Notes under the pieces: generated by a model
What the model saw: only the letters and a program-made list of their open reading frames with translations
What the model was told of the DNA's origin: nothing
Database searches by the model: none
Shown: positions 17,052 to 24,585 of the stretch, in pieces
Position numbering within the stretch: position 1 is the first letter of the stretch
How the letters are laid out: each line of letters opens with the position of its first letter
Assembly: GCA_949128025.1 (NCBI GenBank)
Contig: CASBRD010000268.1
Span: 1-34,582 of the forward strand
Direction: 5' to 3'
DNA: 34,582 bases
DNA from: Oscillatoriales cyanobacterium PMM_0008
Lineage (GTDB): Bacteria; Cyanobacteriota; Cyanobacteriia; Cyanobacteriales; Aerosakkonemataceae
Position numbers and translations under genes: made by a program

Positions 17052-18218
17052 TCAATGCCCAACTAATGCCACCTCTGGTATCAATCTTTGCAACAGTTGC
17101 TTAAGTACGATCGCAGTCCAGTCCACATCAGCTTCCGTCGTGTCATGCCCCAAAGTGAGGCGAATTCCCGCTTTTGCCATCTGGGTACTGTACCCCATTG
17201 CCAGCAGAATAGGACTGGGGTTGAGTTTCCCGCTACTGCAAGCAGCACCAGCACTAATACCAATACCAGCTAAGTTCATTTGCCGCACGATGGTTTTGCC
17301 GCTAAGCTTTTTACCATCGGCATCCTGCAAGCAGAAACTGACATGGTGAGGCAAACGGTGCCAACGGTGACCTGTCGGTGTCAAACTGCGAGTATCGGAA
17401 AGTAAGTCAAAAAGACGATCGCGCAACCCAATTAATCTTGGCGTCTCCACAACCATTTCTTGCGCCGCCAGTTCCGCAGCTACTCCAAAACCGGCAATAA
17501 TTGGCACAGCTTGAGTTCCAGAACGCAAGCGCATTTCTTGTCCTCCACCACCCAACAAAGGAACTAATTCCACGCCAGGACGCACATAAAGCGCCCCAGA
17601 CCCTTGAGGGCCATAAATTTTGTGACTGGAAAGGGAAAGTAAATCTACCGGCAATTTTTGCACATCGATCGGCAAACGCCCAGCTACTTGGACTGCATCT
17701 GTGTGGAACAGCACTCCGCGATCGCGGACAATATTTCCCAAAGCTTCGATCGGTTGTAATGTCCCAACTTCACTCTGACCGTAGATAATCGAAACTAAAA
17801 CTGTATTCGGTTGCAGCGCATTTTCCAAGTCATTTTCGTTGACTCGTCCCCACCTATCCACCGGCAAGCGCGTCACTTCCCAGCCCCATTGTTCCAGCAA
17901 TTGTACTGGTTCTGTCACAGCCGAATGCTCAACGCTGGAAATAATGATGTGTTGAGGTTTGGTGTAACATCGAGCCACACCCATAATTGCCAGATTGTCT
18001 GCCTCAGTGCCGCCAGATGTAAATACAATCGACTCTGCCGGGGCCTTAATTAGCCCAGCTACCTGCATTCTGGCTTGTTCTAATATCGTTGCTGCCCGTT
18101 GTCCCCACTCGTGCAAGCTGGAGGGGTTGCCCCAAGAAAGGGTGAGGATTTCTTGCATAGCTGCTAGAGCCTCTGGGCGGGTCGGTGTTGTAGCGCTGTA
18201 ATCTAAATAAATTTGCAT
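17052..18218 (-). CDS. Cysteine desulfurase (NifS/IscS-like, class I)
   Basis: A 388-residue PLP enzyme that takes sulfur from L-cysteine to form a protein persulfide for Fe-S clusters or tRNA thiolation. The start is YLDYSATTP. His98 in SSVEHSAV, Asp174 in FHTDAVQ and the PLP Lys200 in SSHKIYGPQG are present. The catalytic Cys327 lies in the class I loop GISAGAACSSG. RSGTQAV stands where RSGTxNV is common. The usual NNE before GT is replaced by QSE (148-150), a variant at a PLP-contact position. AAGGAT lies a few bases before the ATG. It converges on the Rpn-duplicate mini-gene with only 15 bases between stops, and no Isc/Suf partners are nearby. Confidence 0.92.
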   Translation of the reverse strand: MQIYLDYSATTPTRPEALAAMQEILTLSWGNPSSLHEWGQRAATILEQARMQVAGLIKAPAESIVFTSGGTEADNLAIMGVARCYTKPQHIIISSVEHSAVTEPVQLLEQWGWEVTRLPVDRWGRVNENDLENALQPNTVLVSIIYGQSEVGTLQPIEALGNIVRDRGVLFHTDAVQVAGRLPIDVQKLPVDLLSLSSHKIYGPQGSGALYVRPGVELVPLLGGGGQEMRLRSGTQAVPIIAGFGVAAELAAQEMVVETPRLIGLRDRLFDLLSDTRSLTPTGHRWHRLPHHVSFCLQDADGKKLSGKTIVRQMNLAGIGISAGAACSSGKLNPSPILLAMGYSTQMAKAGIRLTLGHDTTEADVDWTAIVLKQLLQRLIPEVALVGH

Positions 18219-18289
18219 AATCCTTAAGCGTTAGAGGTCGTGGCGACCGACTGGCTCTCTAATTTCAGCATATACCGCCAACGTCTAAC

Positions 18290-18421
18290 AACTAACGCAA
18301 GTTGCTAGTTAGAAAACTTTGAGAATTAAAAACCCGGCTTCTTGTGTTTGCAAGTCGCAGTTAATGATAAAATCACCGACAGAAACCGGGTTTTTACTAT
18401 AACTAGCAACTTGCGTAACTA
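18290..18421. mobile_element. MITE-like nested palindrome with 5-bp target duplication
   Basis: A 122-base element with perfect 17-base terminal inverted repeats (18295-18311 and 18400-18416, starting ACGCAAGTTGC). A second inner pair, AAAAACCCGG (18328-18337) and CCGGGTTTTT (18386-18395), lies inside. It is flanked by a direct AACTA duplication (18290-18294 and 18417-18421). There is no coding capacity. The right duplication ends one base before the stop codon of the minus-strand gene at 18423, so the insertion sits exactly at a gene end. Confidence 0.7.
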
Positions 18422-18422
18422 G

Positions 18423-18803
18423 CTAACTTCCCGGTTTGCGGACATTGTAGTCCTCATGGGATAAGACTACTTGGGGAATTAGGATATTACCGCAGTCCCG
18501 GCAGAGCATCCGATAGTTGCGGGTGATGGGAATGCTGATCACAAAGCGATCGTGCCGCAATCGCTTGCCGCCAAATTCTGTGTAATTTTTGTGCTGCTGT
18601 AAAGCAGCAATCACAGTACGTGCCTTGACCACCACATGGATGGGTAAAGCCCTTAAATCTATGGGGTCATCGGCAAAAGTGGACTCCCACTCGTTTTTTA
18701 GCTGTCTTTTTTGTTCCAGTACGGCTTTTTTTTGGGCACACTGATGGCACATTTGACCATAGCCCTTGTGGCCGCACGGAAATTGCTTTTTTCTTCTAGG
18801 CAT
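18423..18803 (-). CDS. Small Zn-finger protein with RelE/ParE-like core segment (hypothetical)
   Basis: A 126-residue protein. The N-terminus MPRRKKQFPCGHKGYGQMCHQC offers Cys10, His12, Cys19 and Cys22 as a probable zinc site, and CRDC (Cys101, Cys104) may be a second. The segment KRLRHDRFVISIPITRNYRMLC resembles the strand pattern of RelE/ParE-fold toxins, but I see no antitoxin partner and this is only a resemblance. The family occurs in cyanobacteria with unknown function. I prefer Met at 18803, where the conserved-looking basic and Cys region starts, over an upstream ATG at 18878. Neither has a Shine-Dalgarno. Confidence 0.7.
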   Translation of the reverse strand: MPRRKKQFPCGHKGYGQMCHQCAQKKAVLEQKRQLKNEWESTFADDPIDLRALPIHVVVKARTVIAALQQHKNYTEFGGKRLRHDRFVISIPITRNYRMLCRDCGNILIPQVVLSHEDYNVRKPGS

Positions 18804-18900
18804 AACAAAAGTGTGGATTGATACTAATACATCCACTTCAAATGCGGCAAGGTTGGCCATGTACCCGACTGTATTCACTTTCCGTGGGCCACACGGTAGT

Positions 18901-18932
18901 TTTTGACAACTGCTTGAAAGCGGCTGTCAAAA
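18901..18932. repeat. Imperfect inverted repeat in intergenic gap
   Basis: TTTTGACA (18901-18908) and TGTCAAAA (18925-18932) form a hairpin extended by partly matching inner bases. It lies in the 18804-19042 gap between the divergent Zn-finger and PLD genes. It might be an operator-like dyad or a small repeat; nothing else is recognisable in the gap. Confidence 0.3.
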
Positions 18933-19042
18933 TAATAAACTTTAGATTACAGAATTTTAGCAAGAAAGCTCACCGCTTCTAGCTGTGGATGAATTGCTTG
19001 CCGCTAAATGGGTAAAAATAGACTGCTGTTACCTATTGACTT

Positions 19043-20713
19043 ATGGATATTAATCTGAAACGTGCAACCGTGAGGCAAGTAGCAACGATTCTTCTAGCGC
19101 TGACCCTAGCTGCTTGTCAACGGGCTGGGCCGCAAACCCAACGACCGACTCCTCTGCCCCAAGATCCTGTTGTTAAAGTTTACTTCAACCACTCTGAGTC
19201 GGGTTCGTACAGGGAACCCTACCGCAAGCAAACGCGATCGGGAGATGACTTGGAACAACTTATAGTCGATGCGATCGCAACCGCCAAATCTACCGTGGAT
19301 GTGGCGGTTCAGGAGTTGCGCTTACCAAACATTGCCAAGGCTTTGGTCGATCGCAAAAAAGCTGGAGTTAAGGTAAGAGTAATTCTGGAGAATACTTACA
19401 GCCGTCCTTGGAGTAAATTTACACCAGATGAAGTGGCGAAACTACCGGAACGGGAACGCGGACGCTACAACGAATTTGTCAAGTTAGCAGACCAAAATGG
19501 CGATAATAAACTCAGCAAAGATGAGATCGATCGAGGGGATGCGATCGTCATGTTGCAAAATGCCGGTATTCCCATCATTGATGATACCGCTGATGGTTCA
19601 AAAGGCAGTGGTTTAATGCACCATAAATTTGTCGTCGTTGACGATCGCACTCTCATTATTACATCAGCAAATTTTACAACTAGCGACATTCACGGCGATT
19701 TCATATCTCCCAGCAGTTTGGGAAATGCCAACAATCTTCTCAGCATTGATAATTCCGAATTAGCAACTCTTTTCACAGCAGAATTTAACATTCTATGGGG
19801 CGATGGCCCTGGTGGTAATCCAGATAGCCAATTTGGTATAAAAAAGCCGTTTCGACCAGTTCAACAAATCACTCTAGGAACTACTACCATTGCAGTTCAT
19901 TTCTCTCCAACATCATCAACACAGCCTTGGGAACAAAGCAGTAACGGTTTGATTGGAAAAACTTTAAATACAGCTACACAATCTGTAAATATGGCGTTGT
20001 TTGTATTTTCAGAACAGCGACTTGCCAATATCTTAGAAACAGACAATCAACGCGGTGTACAAATACGAGCTTTAATCGATCCCGACTTTGCCTATCGCCC
20101 ATACAGCGAAGCGCTGGATATGATGGGAGTTGCTTTGCTTAATAATTGCAAATACGAAGTTGATAATCGTCCTTGGCAAAATCCGATTACCACTGTAGGC
20201 ATTCCTCAACTAAAAAAAGGCGATCTGTTGCATCACAAATTTGGTGTTGTAGACAAACAAATTGTTATTACTGGTTCCCACAACTGGTCAGCAGCAGCCA
20301 ACAGTAATAATGACGAAACAGTTTTAGTAATTCAAAGTCCCATCGTAGCAGCCCATTTTGAGCGCGAGTTCGATCGGCTTTATGCTGATGCTATACTCGG
20401 TTTACCAGATGGAATTAAGCAAAAAATTAAATTACAGCAGCAACAATGTTCGCAGATAAAAACGGTGTCTTCACCTTCTTCGACAAGTTCAACTACAGCT
20501 AAAGTTAGCGAAAATACTATTAGTCAGAAAGTTAATCTCAATACTGCTAGTCAACAGGAATTAGAAGCGTTACCAGGGGTGGGGCCGAAATTGGCGCAGC
20601 AAATTATTCAGTCACGTCAAAAGAAACCTTTCACTTCTTTAGAAGATCTTGACAAAGTGCCCGGAGTCGGGCCGAGTTTGCTGGATAAGTTGAAAGACCG
20701 AGTTACTTGGTAA
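19043..20713 (+). CDS. Lipoprotein with two PLD (HKD) motifs, EF-hand loop and C-terminal ComEA-type helix-hairpin-helix
   Basis: A 556-residue predicted lipoprotein. The signal peptide ends in lipobox LAAC with Cys25. A phospholipase-D-superfamily nuclease has HKD motif 1 at H193/K195/D200 (HHKFVVVD, then SANFT) and HKD motif 2 at H397/K399/D404 (HHKFGVVD, then SHNWS). Between the start of the first PLD half and its HKD motif lies DQNGDNKLSKDE (150-161), a perfect 12-position EF-hand calcium loop. A Ser/Thr-rich linker (about 475-490) leads to KVNLNTASQQELEALPGVG and a second hairpin KVPGVGPSLL, the ComEA DNA-binding repeat. It is probably an envelope-anchored, calcium-dependent nuclease acting on incoming or external DNA; substrate and calcium dependence are inferred. 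The gene is monocistronic and has no Shine-Dalgarno. Confidence 0.9.
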   Translation: MDINLKRATVRQVATILLALTLAACQRAGPQTQRPTPLPQDPVVKVYFNHSESGSYREPYRKQTRSGDDLEQLIVDAIATAKSTVDVAVQELRLPNIAKALVDRKKAGVKVRVILENTYSRPWSKFTPDEVAKLPERERGRYNEFVKLADQNGDNKLSKDEIDRGDAIVMLQNAGIPIIDDTADGSKGSGLMHHKFVVVDDRTLIITSANFTTSDIHGDFISPSSLGNANNLLSIDNSELATLFTAEFNILWGDGPGGNPDSQFGIKKPFRPVQQITLGTTTIAVHFSPTSSTQPWEQSSNGLIGKTLNTATQSVNMALFVFSEQRLANILETDNQRGVQIRALIDPDFAYRPYSEALDMMGVALLNNCKYEVDNRPWQNPITTVGIPQLKKGDLLHHKFGVVDKQIVITGSHNWSAAANSNNDETVLVIQSPIVAAHFEREFDRLYADAILGLPDGIKQKIKLQQQQCSQIKTVSSPSSTSSTTAKVSENTISQKVNLNTASQQELEALPGVGPKLAQQIIQSRQKKPFTSLEDLDKVPGVGPSLLDKLKDRVTW

Positions 20714-21049
20714 ACACCTATGTCATCTTCAATGAAGGATGTTCTGGATATCGGACTGTTGCGATCGTTGGTTAAATTTTTACCGCAGATAAGGAAGGAC
20801 TGATGAACGCAGATAAACGCAGATAAGAATAATCACAGGAATTTTTTAGGTAACCGATGCGTAAGGATATGATATGAACACTCTCTGGTGTAGAGTCAAT
20901 TCATGAATTGACTCTACATCTGTAGCAAACATTTAAGTAATCCATATTATTTAGTATCGTCTCGCCATTATCATCGCCATCCCGATTTTAATTATTGCTG
21001 CAATTGTCTTCCTCGTTTTTTTATTCATCAGATAGTAGGGGTGAAATAT
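20714..21049. other. Gene-free 336-bp interval with small repeats
   Basis: Between the PLD lipoprotein and the Uma2 gene I see three copies of CGCAGATAA (20784-20792, 20808-20816, 20818-20826), one perfect 30-base palindrome (20889-20918) and an open stretch of hydrophobic codons without a start (20955-21035). No full gene, tRNA or promoter is recognisable. It looks like decayed repetitive DNA. Confidence 0.6.
20889..20918. repeat. Perfect 30-bp palindrome
   Basis: TGTAGAGTCAATTCA (20889-20903) is followed directly by its reverse complement (20904-20918) with no loop. It lies between the 3' ends of the PLD and Uma2 genes, which converge here. It may be a bidirectional terminator or a dispersed palindromic repeat. 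Confidence 0.7.
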
Positions 21050-21637
21050 CTAATCTGCCAACATTTGTTCAGCCGTCAGAGGGAATTCTGAGAAAGCCTG
21101 AGAGACAATTCGCTGATTTCCTGTAAACTCTGCTATCTGATAGTTCCCATTCACCAGAAACAAAACTGAAACCTTGAACTTGCGGAGGTCTACAATCCAA
21201 TATTCGGGAATTCCAATAGTTTTATATTCAGATTCTTTGGTTTCGTAGTCTGTCTTCTTGGAGCCAGGACTAACTACTTCAACCACCAGCAACGGCGGGG
21301 TTCTCAAAACAGCTGCTGCTTTCTTGTCGGCTTTAAGTCCATTCCACTGCGCTTGAGTTATAAGACACAGGTCTGGGGTACGAGAGCGGTCTTTTCCAGT
21401 ATCTGGAGCGGTTCCTACATACACCCCTACATCGCGTTTAACAATCCAAGGGTGGGACTTTGTTCTGATTTCTGCCCTAAAAGTGTCAGACAATAAATCA
21501 ATTACATCTGAGTGGTCGGCAGTTGGTAGGGGAACCATTACTAACTCCCCATTAACAAGTTCGTAACGGTTATCGGTTCCGTCATCGTAGGTTAGATACT
21601 CCTCAAAGGTCAAGGTGGGGTTGGGTGTTTTAATCAT
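21050..21637 (-). CDS. Uma2 family (DUF820) PD-(D/E)XK endonuclease-fold protein
   Basis: A 195-residue Uma2 protein. The family signature is complete: LTFEEYLTYDDGTDNRYELVNGELVMVPLP, then RTPDLCLI with the core Asp, LLVVEVVSP with Glu, and the later IPEYWIVD strand. Uma2 proteins have a restriction-endonuclease fold and are massively multiplied in cyanobacteria, with no established role. GGAG lies about ten bases before the ATG. It is divergent from the NDH-2 gene. Confidence 0.92.
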   Translation of the reverse strand: MIKTPNPTLTFEEYLTYDDGTDNRYELVNGELVMVPLPTADHSDVIDLLSDTFRAEIRTKSHPWIVKRDVGVYVGTAPDTGKDRSRTPDLCLITQAQWNGLKADKKAAAVLRTPPLLVVEVVSPGSKKTDYETKESEYKTIGIPEYWIVDLRKFKVSVLFLVNGNYQIAEFTGNQRIVSQAFSEFPLTAEQMLAD

Positions 21638-21899
21638 GGCGTAAGCTCCTTAAGCAGACGCTTCTTTAGCTATCCTAGCAGAGCAAACTGGCATCTTTTC
21701 CTAAGATTATTTCTCGTTCGTTGGCGATCGCTTTTTGAGACAAAAGCCCTTGGGCTGTACCATTCTCTACAAAGCGGAATTTAAACGAAATCTCAGAAGT
21801 TGTCGGGGACATCAGAAAACTCCTTACCGTTCAATACAGACTACTACAGCTTGTTATCCTGAAGAAAGTTCCCCTGCTACCACTCCCGCGCAATCAACC

Positions 21900-23096
21900 A
21901 TGACCCAACAACCTGCACGCATATGTATACTCGGCGGAGGCTTTGGCGGTCTGTATACCGCTCTGCGATTGAGCCAGCTACCTTGGGAAAAGGCGTCTAA
22001 ACCCGAAATTGTGCTGGTGGATAAAAGCGATCGCTTCGTTTTCACCCCCCTCCTCTACGAACTCCTCACCGGCGAACTGCAAACCTGGGAAATTGCTCCA
22101 CCCTTTGCAGAAATTCTACATAACACAGATGTGCGTTTTTGTCAAGGCGTAGTGGCGGGGATTGATGTAGAACAGCACCGGGTTTATTTGCAGGATAGCC
22201 CCGAAATACCCTACGACAAGTTAGTCTTAGCCTTGGGTGGAGAATCTCCCCTAGATATCGTTCCTGGTGCTAGTTCCTACGCTTTTCCCTTCCGTTCCCT
22301 TGCTGACGCCTATCGCCTGGAAGAAAGACTGCGAGTTTTAGAAGCATCAGAAGCAGATAAAATTCGAGTAGCGATCGTCGGAGCTGGTTATTGCGGCGTC
22401 GAGTTAGCTTGCAAACTGGCAGATAGACTGGGTGAGAGAGGACGCTTGCGGTTGATCGAACAAAGCGATCGAATTCTGCGAACATCGCCCGAATTTAACC
22501 GAGAAACAGCACGCAAAGCCTTAGAGGCGCGGGGTATCTGGATAGATTTGGAAACCACCGTTGACTCGATCGGGCCAGAAACCATCTCCCTGCTGTATAA
22601 AGCACAGCTAGACACCATCCCAGCCGAACTGATACTGTGGACTGTGGGAATGCAAGGATCTGCTGTCGTGCGTAATCTCCCCCTCAAACAAAATCAGCGT
22701 TCACAGCTAACCACCACACCTACCTTGCAAGCGATCGACCATCCAGAAATCTTTGTTTTGGGAGATTTAGCAGATTGTCGCGATGCTGAAGGTCAGCAAG
22801 TACCCGACTCAGCACAAGCAGCTTACCAGCAATCCGACTTTGCAGCTTGGAATATTTGGGCTTCCCTGTGCGATCGTCCGTTGCTTCCCTTCCAATATCA
22901 GAATTTAGGAGAAATGCTCACTCTGGGAACTGACAGCGCCACTATCAGCAGCATGGGAGTGCAATTAGACGGTCAGTTAGCTTATCTTGCCCGTCGCCTC
23001 GCCTATCTGTATCGGATGCCAAATTCAGAACATCAGTTAAGAGTCGGCGTAAACTGGATAGCTAATCCTATTTTGGAATTAATCAATCGTAGTTGA
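21900..23096 (+). CDS. Type II NAD(P)H dehydrogenase (NDH-2 family FAD oxidoreductase)
   Basis: A 398-residue flavoprotein that would pass electrons from NAD(P)H to a quinone at the membrane surface without pumping protons. The N-terminal FAD-binding GGGFGG is at 12-17, the second Rossmann fold has GAGYCG (161-166), and the C-terminal FAD contact is IFVLGDLAD. The length matches cyanobacterial NdbA/NdbB proteins, and there is no C-terminal membrane extension as in NdbC. NdbB-type members have been linked to vitamin K1 synthesis, but I cannot tell the subgroup. The start is the ATG nearest to the FAD motif; the frame is open 55 codons upstream to a TTG without conserved features. It is followed by a hairpin. 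Confidence 0.88.
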   Translation: MTQQPARICILGGGFGGLYTALRLSQLPWEKASKPEIVLVDKSDRFVFTPLLYELLTGELQTWEIAPPFAEILHNTDVRFCQGVVAGIDVEQHRVYLQDSPEIPYDKLVLALGGESPLDIVPGASSYAFPFRSLADAYRLEERLRVLEASEADKIRVAIVGAGYCGVELACKLADRLGERGRLRLIEQSDRILRTSPEFNRETARKALEARGIWIDLETTVDSIGPETISLLYKAQLDTIPAELILWTVGMQGSAVVRNLPLKQNQRSQLTTTPTLQAIDHPEIFVLGDLADCRDAEGQQVPDSAQAAYQQSDFAAWNIWASLCDRPLLPFQYQNLGEMLTLGTDSATISSMGVQLDGQLAYLARRLAYLYRMPNSEHQLRVGVNWIANPILELINRS

Positions 23097-23109
23097 TTGT
23101 TGTAGAGTA

Positions 23110-23139
23110 GGTTGGGTTGAGTCATAGCAAAACCCAACC
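23110..23139 (+). terminator. Hairpin after NDH-2
   Basis: GGTTGGGTT (23110-23118) pairs with AACCCAACC (23131-23139) over a 12-base loop, starting 14 bases after the NDH-2 stop. An A/T-rich stretch follows. It is a plausible terminator, though the same palindrome type occurs as a dispersed repeat in cyanobacteria. Confidence 0.5.
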
Positions 23140-23187
23140 CATATATTTTTACTTTGCCGAATGTAAAGCGCCTTATCAACGTTAAAT

Positions 23188-23505
23188 ATGACACAACAAC
23201 CTACTAAACGTCCTATCCGTCGCGGCAGAATTTTCCCAGAATATACTATACCGCCGGAAGAATTAGCACGAAGCGAAGCCGAACGAAAAGCACGATATCA
23301 ACGCTGTCGCCCAGTTTTTGAACGAGTGCGGGATGAATTAATAGCTGACCATTACAATTGGTTTATGATTATTGAACCAAATAGTGGCGATTATTTCATC
23401 GATCCTGATGAAATAATCGCCATCAAAAAAGCTCGTCAGAAATACTCTTCTGGCAGACTTGGTGTTTTCCGGCTCAATGAAACAGGAGCCTGTGGTAAGA
23501 TATGA
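23188..23505 (+). CDS. Hypothetical 105-residue protein coupled to retropepsin-like gene
   Basis: A small basic protein with an N-terminal RPIRRGRIFPEYTIPPEEL stretch, then a helical E/R-rich region and a C-terminal mixed region (NWFMIIEPNSGDYFIDPDEI). I do not recognise a named domain. Its stop overlaps the start of the next gene by four bases (ATGA), so the two are translationally coupled and probably work together. There is no canonical Shine-Dalgarno before the ATG. Both gene order and coupling recall two-gene modules of cyanobacterial accessory DNA, possibly toxin-antitoxin-like, but nothing direct supports that. Confidence 0.7.
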   Translation: MTQQPTKRPIRRGRIFPEYTIPPEELARSEAERKARYQRCRPVFERVRDELIADHYNWFMIIEPNSGDYFIDPDEIIAIKKARQKYSSGRLGVFRLNETGACGKI

Positions 23506-23870
23506 TTTCCGGTAAATTTGGCGAAATAGGAGAGCTATTTTTTGAAATAGATTTAATGGCAGCCACCGACGATATATTTACAGTTGATGCGTTACTAGAT
23601 ACTGGCTTTACAACTGGATACTTAGCCATCAATATCCAAGACTTAGAAGGATTAGGTTGGATTGTTATTGAACTCGATCGAACTATGCAAACAGCCGAAG
23701 GAGAGAAGTTTTTTGATATCTATGAAGGAAAGATCTTACTAGATGGAATTGAATATATTATTCCCGTTCATGTTGGTGCGGGAATTCCCGAACCTTTGCT
23801 CGGTTTGCAATGGCTTACAAATATGAGATTATTAGTAGATTCACCACTGGGAGTGCTAACGCTGGGATAA
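23502..23870 (+). CDS. Retropepsin-like aspartyl protease family protein
   Basis: A 122-residue single-domain protein of the retropepsin-like fold. The catalytic DTG (Asp33-Thr34-Gly35) sits in VDALLDTGFTTGYLAI, and the later hydrophobic-hydrophobic-Gly flap-support segment is EPLLGLQWL. It would act as a homodimer, each chain giving one catalytic Asp. Cyanobacterial clan AA proteins of this size have no defined substrate. It starts inside the stop of the preceding gene. The gene is followed by a 15-base palindrome at 23870-23884. Confidence 0.82.
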   Translation: MISGKFGEIGELFFEIDLMAATDDIFTVDALLDTGFTTGYLAINIQDLEGLGWIVIELDRTMQTAEGEKFFDIYEGKILLDGIEYIIPVHVGAGIPEPLLGLQWLTNMRLLVDSPLGVLTLG

Positions 23871-23884
23871 GAAACCGGGTTTCT
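23870..23884. repeat. AGAAACCGGGTTTCT palindrome
   Basis: Perfect seven-base arms around one central base, directly overlapping the last base of the protease gene. A near-identical copy (central C in place of G) lies at 24563-24577, and a partial version forms the inner arm of the MITE-like element at 18380-18395. It is probably a dispersed cyanobacterial palindrome also usable as a terminator. Confidence 0.75.
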
Positions 23885-23915
23885 GAGTGTTGCAAGTGCT
23901 GACTATGGAATAAGT

Positions 23916-24509
23916 TTAAATATTTAAAATTAGCCCTAAATCTAAAATAAATCCAGGTAAAATATCTTCGCCAGAAAGCGTCGGTGGTTGTTCCAAAGAA
24001 AAATTGATAGTTTGTACATCTGTACCAGGTCGATAAATTTCCACTAACGGTGTTTGAGGGTCAATTAACCAACCCAAACGCATCCCGTTCGCGAGGTAAT
24101 CGCGCATTTTTGTGCGTAATTTGGATAAGGAATCAGTTTCAGAACGCAATTCAATTATAAAGTCGGGACAAATGGGAGGGAAGCGCCGCCTTTCCTCACG
24201 AGATAATGCTTCCCAGCGTTCTTTTGTCACCCAAGAAACATCGGGAGAACGATAAGCACCATTAGGTAATCTGAACTCAGTAGAGGAGTCAAAGACTTTT
24301 CCTAACTTAGTTTGCTCATTCCAAATGTAAACTTTAGCGTTCAAGCCAGAATTTCTAACACCGCTTTCGCCGCCAGTAGGTGACATGATAATCAATTCTC
24401 CTTCCGAAGTTAGTTCTAAGCGCCATTCTTGATTAGCCAGACACAGCTGATAAAATTGCTCGTCTGTCAGACCTACGGCGGGTGGTACATTGAGAGTGAG
24501 TGTTTCCAT
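23916..24509 (-). CDS. Uma2 family (DUF820) PD-(D/E)XK endonuclease-fold protein
   Basis: A 197-residue Uma2 protein of a different subgroup from the one at 21050. It shows GLTDEQFYQLCLANQEWRLE, ELIIMSPTGGESGVRN, the core YRSPDVSWV with Asp and DFIIELRSETDSLSKL with Glu, then LGWLIDPQTPLVEIYRPG. The start is METLTLNV. The frame continues 36 codons upstream, but that stretch translates the AGAAACC palindrome and overlaps the neighbouring MBL gene, so it is unlikely to be coding. It lies downstream of the MBL gene on the same strand with a 76-base gap. Confidence 0.9.
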   Translation of the reverse strand: METLTLNVPPAVGLTDEQFYQLCLANQEWRLELTSEGELIIMSPTGGESGVRNSGLNAKVYIWNEQTKLGKVFDSSTEFRLPNGAYRSPDVSWVTKERWEALSREERRRFPPICPDFIIELRSETDSLSKLRTKMRDYLANGMRLGWLIDPQTPLVEIYRPGTDVQTINFSLEQPPTLSGEDILPGFILDLGLILNI

Positions 24510-24562
24510 CGGTGTATTGGCAACGAGGTTAGTTTTATTATGAGCGATCGCACCATTGAGCG

Positions 24563-24577
24563 AGAAACCCGGTTTCT
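24563..24577. repeat. AGAAACCCGGTTTCT palindrome, second copy
   Basis: Seven-base arms around a central C, matching the palindrome at 23870-23884. It lies between the MBL gene and the Uma2 gene and could end MBL transcription. It creates a spurious N-terminal extension of the Uma2 frame. Confidence 0.75.
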
Positions 24578-24585
24578 GAAGCGCC

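Noticed and set aside
20784-20826. CGCAGATAA triplet as iterons of a replication origin
   Set aside because: There are only three irregularly spaced copies, with no DnaA boxes, rep gene or AT-rich unwinding region nearby.
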